Below are positions 43,945 through 51,287 of a stretch of 64,000 nt of DNA, in pieces. The position numbers were made by a program, and so were the translations under genes. The DNA is from Phycisphaerae bacterium. GTDB lineage: Bacteria; Planctomycetota; Phycisphaerae; Sedimentisphaerales; Anaerobacaceae. The stretch lies in assembly GCA_017993835.1 (NCBI GenBank), contig JAGOLX010000006.1:1-64000 (forward strand), written 5' to 3'. Every line of letters begins with the position of its first letter. Within the stretch, counting starts at the first letter, position 1. The notes under the pieces are model-generated. The model ran no database searches and was not told the origin of the DNA. It worked only from the letters and a program-made list of their open reading frames with translations.

Positions 43945-45963
43945 ATGAGCGTGTGGCGTGTGGTCTTCGGGCTGTCTGTCCTTGTGCGGTTCTGTGCCGT
44001 TTCGACGGGAGATGGGGGCAATCGAGCCTTTCCCGAGACGACGCTGGAACGGGCCCTGGAGATGGGCTGCTCGCTAGTCGTTGCGGAGATTCGGTCGATC
44101 CGATGCGACGACCGGATGCACTACTACGATGCGAAGATCGTCCGGACCATCGTCGCGGGCGACCTGACGAAAGAGGAAGCGAATCGGACGTGGGATTTGT
44201 TTGCCGGCGCGTCCTACGGCGATGCCCTGAAGGCAGGGTCCTGCTACGCGATGTTCATCAGTCGGGACTGCCCCTACGCCTTCTCCTGGGTCTTTCGAGA
44301 CGATGTTCTGGAAATCGATCCTCTCGATACGGAAACCGGCAAACGACTCGTGCGCGCTGCAGACCACGTCTATGCAGGGACTTCGATTCTGCGATTCCGG
44401 CGAACGAGGCCTTGGTCGAGCAACGAAATGCCGAATCTGGCGGAGGAGTTGGCTTCGTTGTGCAAGGAGTTCCGGGACAACCCGGGCCGGCGGGCGGAGA
44501 CTGGCCGCAAGATCGCCGAATCGGATCTCGGCTCGCGAATCGACGAGTCCAGGCCCGAGTCGTCGATTCGTGCGTTTGTGCCCCCGAAGATCCTCTGCTC
44601 CCGCAAGCAGATGCTTTCCCTCCTGGGCTACCCGACCTGGACCAGCGGCTGGACCTATTCGTGGAGCTGTGACGACCGGGTGCGCGCCAGTGAAGGCGGG
44701 GACCATGTGGGTGTTCTATCGGCGACTTTCGATCCGAACGAGCAGGCGGTGTACGTCCTGTTCAGCATGCAGGAGCGATCCAGGTGGATCAGACCATCGC
44801 GACGCGAGGATTACCTGGCAGGGGCCGAAGGCGATCCCGCAGGCGTCGCCAGCGCCTTCCAGGAGGCATTGAAGGAATCCGATTGGGAGAAGGTGCTGTC
44901 GTACTGCACGCCTGCGATTCAGAGCAAAGCCCGGGAGTTCGACTCTGTGGAGGTCTTCTTCCGGCGGTTCGTGCCGGTGAAGGAGACTGCTTCTCGGCCT
45001 TTCGACCCACACATGTTCTCCAGTCGGGCAGGGAAGGTGGTCGAGATGACGGATGGGGTGGGTCTCTACGTGGGAGAGGATTCGTGGATGGAGTGGCCGT
45101 GGTCCCTGATCAAGGCCCGCACGGCTTGGCTGGTGGATTTCGAGTTGCTTCCTTTGGATGACTTCCTTCGAAAGACCCAGTTCATCCAAGAGTCGAGGAA
45201 GAGCGGCTCCAGGACCGCCCCGGACGAGTTCCGCAAGGCCATCAGGTACGTCCTCAGCCCGGTCAGCAGGGAATTCGTGATCGGGAAACCGATGTTGTTC
45301 CGATTGGAGATGACGAACGTCGGGGACAAGCCGATCGGGTACTATCGCACGGAGGTTCTGCTGAACGATCCCATGCTCGTCACCGATCCGAACGGGAAGG
45401 TATTGCCCTATGTGGACACGAGTTACCAACTCGCCATGGGCGAGAGCGCGATCCTCCCCGGCGAGGTGATTGTCCTCGGCGAAGCCTATGATGTGACGCT
45501 GCAATACCGCATCGTCCGGCCCGGTCGGTATCGATTCCAGTTTGGCGGCTGGCCTCGCGGGAGCAAATCGTCGAATGTCTGCGAAGTGGAGGTCAAGCCG
45601 GGCGCGCTGTCGGACGCAGAACGCATCAGCGAGAATCTCCTGTCCATAATGCCGGCTGGGTGGCGATTCGAGCGAATGCTCGCGCTGCCTCCTGGGGAGG
45701 AGGATGCACCGGGGGCCGGGGGACTCTTCTTCAATCTGATCGGCGGACGGTGGAGCAAGGGGGGCGACCAAGGCGTGTTCCTCCAGATCTACAAGGCGAC
45801 CGATCCGGCGGACATTGATCCCTGGCTGAAGGAAGCCCTCGATCTATGGGGTCTGAGCCCCTGGGGTCTCGTCTACGCCCGCGTCAATGAGGCCGAGCGA
45901 CTCTGGCCCGACTACAGGACACAGATCGAACGAGTACTGGAGATCAAACCTCTGGCGCGATAG
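43945..45963 (+). CDS. Large secreted protein of unknown function
   Basis: A 672-residue protein with a signal-like N-terminus (VWRVVFGLSVLVRFCAVSTG). The first 160 residues (MGCSLVVAEIRSIRCDDR, GDLTKEEANRTWDLFAGASY, CYAMFISRDCPYAFSW) resemble extracytoplasmic domains of planctomycete lineage proteins. A middle part fits a SnoaL/NTF2-like fold (EALKESDWEKVLSYCTPAIQ), and a late Ig-like segment follows (FRLEMTNVGDKPIGYYRTEV). No family is certain. GGAGG lies nine bases before ATG 43945. It is convergent with the fucosidase gene, the two stop codons being directly adjacent. Confidence 0.7.
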   Translation: MSVWRVVFGLSVLVRFCAVSTGDGGNRAFPETTLERALEMGCSLVVAEIRSIRCDDRMHYYDAKIVRTIVAGDLTKEEANRTWDLFAGASYGDALKAGSCYAMFISRDCPYAFSWVFRDDVLEIDPLDTETGKRLVRAADHVYAGTSILRFRRTRPWSSNEMPNLAEELASLCKEFRDNPGRRAETGRKIAESDLGSRIDESRPESSIRAFVPPKILCSRKQMLSLLGYPTWTSGWTYSWSCDDRVRASEGGDHVGVLSATFDPNEQAVYVLFSMQERSRWIRPSRREDYLAGAEGDPAGVASAFQEALKESDWEKVLSYCTPAIQSKAREFDSVEVFFRRFVPVKETASRPFDPHMFSSRAGKVVEMTDGVGLYVGEDSWMEWPWSLIKARTAWLVDFELLPLDDFLRKTQFIQESRKSGSRTAPDEFRKAIRYVLSPVSREFVIGKPMLFRLEMTNVGDKPIGYYRTEVLLNDPMLVTDPNGKVLPYVDTSYQLAMGESAILPGEVIVLGEAYDVTLQYRIVRPGRYRFQFGGWPRGSKSSNVCEVEVKPGALSDAERISENLLSIMPAGWRFERMLALPPGEEDAPGAGGLFFNLIGGRWSKGGDQGVFLQIYKATDPADIDPWLKEALDLWGLSPWGLVYARVNEAERLWPDYRTQIERVLEIKPLAR

Positions 45964-47328
45964 TCACTTCGTGGCTGTCGCTTTGCTGGCAGCGAGCGCT
46001 GCGGGCTCGATCTCGCCGGCTGGGCCGTCGAGCGCCAGCTTGACGATGGTGTCGATGTCCTGTCGGCTCTGTTGCGGCACGGTGACTTCGATCGCGTCCT
46101 GGGTCTGGCGTACACTGACGCTCCCACCAGTCAGCAGGGTCGCGTCCGTCACCTTCCTGGGCAGGGTGGGCAGGGTGATCGTGTCGCCCGACCAGTCGAG
46201 GATGTGCAGGTACACGGTGTTGCCTCGGCACGTGCTGGCGAGCGACGCGGTCGTCTTGTAGGGCCCGCCGCGAGTGCCATAGATGCTCTCGCCGTACTTG
46301 CTCAGCCATTGGCCCATCTCGTGGAGCCGCTCGACCTGCCTGGGCTCGATCTGTCCGTCCGGCATCGGACCGACGTTGAACAGGAGGTTCCCGTCGCCAC
46401 CAACGACGCGGATCAGCGTCTGGAGGCATTCCTTGAGCGACTTCATCTGGTCGTTCGGCTTCCACGCCCATTGCTGGCAGATGGTCATGCAAGTTTCCCA
46501 GGGCCGGTCCCTCTGGAAGCTGCCGATTTGCTGTTCCGGCGTGTCGTAGTCGCCCGCGTTCAGGTCCGTCTGCTCCGTGGTGCCGGCCATGCCCTGGCGG
46601 CCCTTGCTGACGCGGTTGTTGATGATCAGGTCGGGCTGGATTCCCTTCAGATAGGCGTACAGTCCGTTGCCATGCTCCAGTGTCCAGGGTTTTTCCCATT
46701 CGCCATCGAACCACATGATGCCCAGCGGGCCGTAGTTCTCGATGATCTCGCGGGTCTGGTTCTTCAAGTACTCGTAATATCGCAGCATGTTCGGGTTCGG
46801 CTTCTCGGTCCGTCCGCCGGGACTGCCCAGCGGATAGTCGGGGTGACGCCAGTCGCAAATGCTATGGTACGTGCAGAACTGGACCCCGTGCTTTTTGCAG
46901 GCATTGGAGAGTTCCTTGAGGACGTCGCGACGGAACGGCGTGTTGCCGATGTGGTAGTCCGTGTACTTCGAGGGCCACAGGCAGAAGCCGTCGTGGTGTT
47001 TGGACGTGATGACCAGGTACTTCATGCCCGCGTCCCTGGCGGTCGTCACCCAGGCCTCGGCATCGAACTGTGTCGGGTTGAATTGCTTGTGGAGCTGGTC
47101 GTACTCGTCGATGGGCACCTGCGCACCGCGAGACCAGCCGATCTCAGTACCCTTGAGACTGACCGGGCCCCAATGAACAAAGAGCCCGAACTTCATGTCC
47201 CGCCACCGCTGGATATCGGCGTCGCTCGTCTTGAGAGGGCCGGGCTGTGCCCATGTCGTGCTCCCCAACGCCAGGGACAGACAAACGATGCGAACTGCGT
47301 AACTTCTCGTGGGGCGCCATGCAAGCAT
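45964..47328 (-). CDS. GH29 alpha-L-fucosidase
   Basis: A 454-residue secreted glycosidase of family GH29 that releases alpha-linked L-fucose. It has a signal peptide (VRIVCLSLALGSTTWAQ) and the catalytic barrel with KFGLFVHWGPVSL, YLVITSKHHDGFCLWPSKYT and the nucleophile Asp208 in GIMWFDGEWE. Downstream is GNLLFNVGPMPDGQI and a C-terminal beta domain. AGGAG lies six bases before ATG 47328. It is 39 bp downstream of the small membrane protein and symporter genes in the same direction, which suggests release and uptake of the same sugar. Confidence 0.93.
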   Translation of the reverse strand: MLAWRPTRSYAVRIVCLSLALGSTTWAQPGPLKTSDADIQRWRDMKFGLFVHWGPVSLKGTEIGWSRGAQVPIDEYDQLHKQFNPTQFDAEAWVTTARDAGMKYLVITSKHHDGFCLWPSKYTDYHIGNTPFRRDVLKELSNACKKHGVQFCTYHSICDWRHPDYPLGSPGGRTEKPNPNMLRYYEYLKNQTREIIENYGPLGIMWFDGEWEKPWTLEHGNGLYAYLKGIQPDLIINNRVSKGRQGMAGTTEQTDLNAGDYDTPEQQIGSFQRDRPWETCMTICQQWAWKPNDQMKSLKECLQTLIRVVGGDGNLLFNVGPMPDGQIEPRQVERLHEMGQWLSKYGESIYGTRGGPYKTTASLASTCRGNTVYLHILDWSGDTITLPTLPRKVTDATLLTGGSVSVRQTQDAIEVTVPQQSRQDIDTIVKLALDGPAGEIEPAALAASKATATK

Positions 47329-47367
47329 GATCGGCTCCTATCCAGTTCTTTCCATGTCGATGTAAGA

Positions 47368-47523
47368 TCACTGTGCGGGACGGTCGGGCGCGTCGGGCGG
47401 GGGGGAAGAGGCTGGCTGATCGATGTGCCAGACCGCCCGGATCAGGGCGACGGCGACCCACGCGCCGCTGAGAATGACCACCGCGGCTGCCAGAATGACG
47501 ATTGCCAAGAGGCCAAACTTCAT
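47368..47523 (-). CDS. Small single-helix membrane protein beside symporter
   Basis: A 51-residue protein with one transmembrane helix (LLAIVILAAAVVILSGAWVA) and a Pro-rich tail. Its ATG overlaps the symporter stop (ATGA), and a GGGAGG ribosome-binding site lies nine bases upstream, so it is clearly expressed with the transporter. Small accessory subunits are known for other SSS symporters (for example YhdT with PanF); I infer a similar role, without sequence-level proof. Confidence 0.7.
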   Translation of the reverse strand: MKFGLLAIVILAAAVVILSGAWVAVALIRAVWHIDQPASSPPPDAPDRPAQ

Positions 47524-48914
47524 CGATTCGCGCCTCCCTGGAACAGGCCGTGGAGGCAGTGTCCCACGGCGTACGCTGCCAGCGAACAGACCAACGCGGG
47601 CAGAACCGCGCCCACGTCGGTCGGGAAGATCATCTCCAACTGAAGCAGGATGGGCACGACGGTGCCCACAGTCATGGACAGAATGCCGGCCAGAGGACGC
47701 GGCTTGCGGAGCCACAGGCCGAGAATCAGGGCGGGCAGGATCGCGGGCGCCCAGATCTTGTAGCAGATCAACAACCCCTCGATGACGCTGGGGACGAACG
47801 CGGCTATGCCGGCCGCGACCGCCGCGATGGCGACCGTCGAGTATCGTCCCGCGATCAGCGCGGCGCTATCCTGGCGGGCGGTGAACCGCCGGAGGATGTC
47901 CTGGGTGAACACGACTGCCCCGGCGTTCAGCAGCGAGTCCAGGCTGGACAGGACGATGGAGACGAGGGACACCAGCAGCAGAGCATACGCGGCGTGGGGC
48001 ATGGTTGCCTTGACGAGGGTCAACAGGACGTAGTCTTCGCCTGTGCCGGCGGGCACGAACGGTTGCGCGACGATACCCAACGCGATCATCACGGTGAACC
48101 ACAGAACGCTGAACAGGCCGGCCAGAACGAACCCGTTGCGGGAGACCACCGTGGTCTTGGAGGCGAGGGCCAGATTCGCATAGGGCGGAATCAAGGTTTC
48201 CCCGAGGAAGAACGCCGTGACGAAGCCGATGATCTCCAGCAGCGGCGTGGTCTCGAATCCGCGGGTCGTCGCGGCTACGGCGTGCTGATAGAAGGCCGTC
48301 AGGCCGCCGTCGAGGTGAAACAGCAGCTCGTACAACAGGATGCCGGGCAACAGCAGCGCGAACAACGCGAAGTGAAAGGCGTCGGTGATCACGCTGGCCC
48401 GGAGGCCGCCGAAGGCAGTGTAGGAGGTTGTCACGACCGCGACCACCGCAACAGAGAGCCATCGCGGCAGGCCGAAGATGTCGTTCAGGACGACGCCGCC
48501 GGCGCTGATCATCACGGCGGAGAACAGGGTACACAGCAGGACGGAGATGATCCCCGCGAGGACCTGGCATCGGGGGCCGTACTTCTGCCCGAATACGTCG
48601 CCCAGGGTGCAGCAACCCTTCAGTTCCCGCAATCGGGGCGCCACGAGCCAGCCGACCAGGATGTTCTGGAGGGAGTAGGCTAGGCCGATCAGGAGGAACA
48701 GCAGGCCGCTGCGGCAGCCCCGGCCGACAAATCCGATGGAGAACGCCGGGCCCACATAGGTGGCGCACAGGCTCCCGAAGATCAGCGACAGAGGCAGCGC
48801 CCGACGGGCGACGGAGAAGTCCTCGTATTCCCGGGCGGTGCGAGCGCGCGCAGCGACGACGATCAGCACGATCACGTAGCCTGCAACGAACACCGTCGAG
48901 AGAACCACAGGCAC
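47520..48914 (-). CDS. Sodium:solute symporter (SSS family)
   Basis: A 464-residue membrane transporter with about 12-13 predicted helices. Family marks include YEDFSVARRALPLSLIFGSL, a GGLRASVITDAFHFALFALL segment (like the SSS signature) and SIVLSSLDSLLNAGAVVFTQ. Members use sodium to import sugars, amino acids, organic acids or vitamins. The operon with a fucosidase suggests a sugar, perhaps fucose, but this is inference. The start is GTG 48914, with AAGG close upstream. The small membrane protein and fucosidase follow. Confidence 0.88.
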   Translation of the reverse strand: MPVVLSTVFVAGYVIVLIVVAARARTAREYEDFSVARRALPLSLIFGSLCATYVGPAFSIGFVGRGCRSGLLFLLIGLAYSLQNILVGWLVAPRLRELKGCCTLGDVFGQKYGPRCQVLAGIISVLLCTLFSAVMISAGGVVLNDIFGLPRWLSVAVVAVVTTSYTAFGGLRASVITDAFHFALFALLLPGILLYELLFHLDGGLTAFYQHAVAATTRGFETTPLLEIIGFVTAFFLGETLIPPYANLALASKTTVVSRNGFVLAGLFSVLWFTVMIALGIVAQPFVPAGTGEDYVLLTLVKATMPHAAYALLLVSLVSIVLSSLDSLLNAGAVVFTQDILRRFTARQDSAALIAGRYSTVAIAAVAAGIAAFVPSVIEGLLICYKIWAPAILPALILGLWLRKPRPLAGILSMTVGTVVPILLQLEMIFPTDVGAVLPALVCSLAAYAVGHCLHGLFQGGANR

Positions 48915-48986
48915 AACCTTATCGCCGTCCCTTGAGTCATCCGCATCGCCTCCGCCGGCTCAACGGGGGCCCAAGCGGAGGCCTTT

Positions 48987-50066
48987 TCACTCATGCCCTT
49001 CCTGAAACGCCTCCTCCTCCAACTCGCTGATCGCGGCGTCCAGGTCGGCCTCCGTGCGAATCCACCCGAATCGTGTGTCGACGAGAAACGCGCTGTACCA
49101 TTGAATCAGGTTCTTCGCGAAGTCGTCGTCCCTACAGTACAGGCCGAAGGAGATCTCGCCCGCGTGGGATTCGGCCTTCCGCGGCCTCTGCGGAAAGGCC
49201 AGCAACCCGGCGCTGCGGGTGATCAGGAACTCGATGTCGGAGACCTTGCTGTTGTAGATCTTCAGCCGGCCCGACTCGATGGCCTCCGGAAACCGGCGGA
49301 ACAGGTGCCTCGCGGCGTTCGAGAAGCCCGGGACGCTCAGGTTCATCGCTCGATGCACGCGAACATCCGGGTACTCGTGGAGGATCGTGTGGAGCTGGCT
49401 GAGATAGTCCTCCATGGGCTGGCGTTCACCTTCGAACAACATGCAGGTCCACAGCTCGCCTTGGCCGCTGGCGTCGAGCTGTTCTTCGAGCATCCTCTTG
49501 GCGGTTTCGTAGGTGTCGCGACGGTTGCCGAGCACCTTCAACTGGCGTTCCGTCAAAACCTGCGCCCAGACGGGCATGTCGCTCGGCAGCGATTCCGGCG
49601 GGCAGACCCCCAGGCGGGTCATCAGACGGAGGAACTGCTTGTGTTCCGACCCGTAAAACCTCCGGCCGACCACGCTGCCGACGTTGCCGTTGCACTCCAG
49701 GCCGTACCGTTTGTGATACCCGAACGACAGGCGGTGCACATCCTGACCTCGCTCCTTGAGCAGCTTCTCCAGCTCGCAGATCAGGAAGATCGCCTGCTTC
49801 TCCGGCGCCTTGTCGATTGACAGATGCACGTTGGGGCACAGGACGATCGGCCGTTTGCCCAACATGTTCAGGAGAGAGCCGATCTCAGTGACGACCTGCT
49901 CCAGCTCCTCGCGGCCGTCATAGCGCTCCACGCAGACGAAGACCACCAGCACATTGTTGAAACTCACCCTCGCCTGAGGAGGGGAGATCGTGGCCGGGTC
50001 GATCCTCGCGCTCGGTTCCTTGTCCTCGAAGTAACAGGAAGAACACTGATAGCTGTCCAAAATCAT
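48987..50066 (-). CDS. ThrRS-editing-domain-like protein with unknown C-terminal domain
   Basis: A 359-residue protein. Residues about 38-135 resemble the archaeal-type threonyl-tRNA synthetase editing (D-aminoacyl-tRNA deacylase-like) domain: VLVVFVCVERYDGREELEQV, CPNVHLSIDKAPEKQAIFLI, and VHRLSFGYHKRYGLECNGN, corresponding to the family's HLS and PFGWYK..CKGH motifs. The usual synthetase domains are absent. The C-terminal 200 residues (LRLMTRLGVCPPE, ARHLFRRFPEAIESGRLKIY, LITRSAGLLAFP) match nothing I know. A CSSC pair lies at residues 8-11. It is the last gene of a sigma-factor operon. Confidence 0.55.
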   Translation of the reverse strand: MILDSYQCSSCYFEDKEPSARIDPATISPPQARVSFNNVLVVFVCVERYDGREELEQVVTEIGSLLNMLGKRPIVLCPNVHLSIDKAPEKQAIFLICELEKLLKERGQDVHRLSFGYHKRYGLECNGNVGSVVGRRFYGSEHKQFLRLMTRLGVCPPESLPSDMPVWAQVLTERQLKVLGNRRDTYETAKRMLEEQLDASGQGELWTCMLFEGERQPMEDYLSQLHTILHEYPDVRVHRAMNLSVPGFSNAARHLFRRFPEAIESGRLKIYNSKVSDIEFLITRSAGLLAFPQRPRKAESHAGEISFGLYCRDDDFAKNLIQWYSAFLVDTRFGWIRTEADLDAAISELEEEAFQEGHE

Positions 50067-50090
50067 AGCGATTCGTCGGTTCTGTATTCC

Positions 50091-50399
50091 TTACTGCAGG
50101 TTCACGTGACTGCGGCTGGGACTCCGCGTTGACGCCTGAGCCTTCTTCATCCGGGACGCAATCCCCGCGTCAACGCGCGAAATAAAAAGGCCGACGTCCG
50201 GGGTCACCACCTTGTCGCCGAACCCGACGCTGTTCATCAGTCGCACGATCTCCGTCGCGTCCCAGAAGTCCCGGGACTGGCTGATCCGCTTGGCTTCGTC
50301 GCGGGTCAGCGACTTCAGAAAGGTCGGCAGGCATCCGTCGCGAAGCGACGAGGCATAGTCGGCCAACAACTCCTGGATCTCTCGATCTGCGTTCAGCAT
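50091..50399 (-). CDS. Small hypothetical protein in sigma-factor operon
   Basis: A 102-residue, mostly helical protein (IQELLADYASSLRDGCLPTF, SRDFWDATEIVRLMNSVGFG) without recognised family, membrane segment or zinc motif. It lies between an ECF-like sigma gene (66 bp upstream) and the ThrRS-editing-like gene (24 bp downstream), all in one direction. By position it could be a regulator of the sigma factor, but nothing in the sequence shows this. GGAG lies about ten bases before ATG 50399. Confidence 0.6.
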   Translation of the reverse strand: MLNADREIQELLADYASSLRDGCLPTFLKSLTRDEAKRISQSRDFWDATEIVRLMNSVGFGDKVVTPDVGLFISRVDAGIASRMKKAQASTRSPSRSHVNLQ

Positions 50400-50465
50400 A
50401 TGTAAACCACTCCCATCTTGCGACCCCCCGGGCGATCGGTCGCGGCGGGGGACCGGGGAAGATTG

Positions 50466-51050
50466 TCAGTCTTCCCCACCAGAAGCCCTGCAATGTTCCT
50501 TCAGCATTTCTCTCAATTTCAAAATCGTCCGAAACTCCAGCATCTTGACCGCGCCGACCGTCGTCTCGAGCTGGTTGGCGATGGCCCGGTTGGACATCCC
50601 TTCCATCCACAGCTCGATGGCCTTGCGTTCCCGGGCCTTGAGCTTGCCGAGCATCTTGTGCAGGAGCTGCTTGAGCTCCTCCTGCGAAATCAGGTCGCAC
50701 AATCCCAAATCGGGCGCCATCAGGTTCTGCAAGTCGTCCTGAGACAGGGACGCCCTGCGGTTCATCCTGCGGTACACCTCACGAAGACGCTTGCGCATGT
50801 AGTACAGGTACACCGTCCGGAGCAGGTGCCTGTCGTCCTCGATGTCCCGCAGGTGATCCGGGTTCTCCCAGATGTCCGCGTACACGTCCTCCAACACATC
50901 TTCACATTCCACTTCGTTGCCGAGATAGCGATGCAGATGCCCGATGAATGGGGCAAAAGTCGCCCTCACAAAAGGCTCCATGGCTCGGCGACGCGACTCG
51001 GTATCAGAGGCCGTCAGTTGCTTCAGAGCGTTACGCAGCCGCTTATCCAT
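50466..51050 (-). CDS. ECF-like sigma factor
   Basis: A 194-residue sigma factor. Region 2 (FIGHLHRYLGNEVECEDVLE, DVYADIWENPDHL, LLRTVYLYYMRKRLRE) and region 4 (MLGKLKARERKAIELWMEGM, AIANQLETTVGAVKMLEFRT) are both present. The region 4 helix-turn-helix resembles that of large-subfamily planctomycete ECF factors. The ribosome-binding site at ATG 51050 is weak. It heads the operon with the 102-residue and ThrRS-editing-like genes and no classical anti-sigma factor is adjacent. Confidence 0.82.
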   Translation of the reverse strand: MDKRLRNALKQLTASDTESRRRAMEPFVRATFAPFIGHLHRYLGNEVECEDVLEDVYADIWENPDHLRDIEDDRHLLRTVYLYYMRKRLREVYRRMNRRASLSQDDLQNLMAPDLGLCDLISQEELKQLLHKMLGKLKARERKAIELWMEGMSNRAIANQLETTVGAVKMLEFRTILKLREMLKEHCRASGGED

Positions 51051-51287
51051 GTCCGGCTTTTCATTCTCCTATACTGGTTGCTTGGACCCCGCCGAAACCC
51101 GACGCTCTCGCGCCGGTGGCTGCGGGCGACACATCCCGCATGGCTCCATTCTACCGCCAGGATCCAAGGAGTTCAACCGGCTTGACCTCCTACGCGTCCA
51201 TCTCCTCTCGGGTCCGCCTCTGAACGTCGTCGCGCAACCCGACCCGAGACCACTTCAGAACTCACTGGGCGTCCCTTCGGGACGCGA

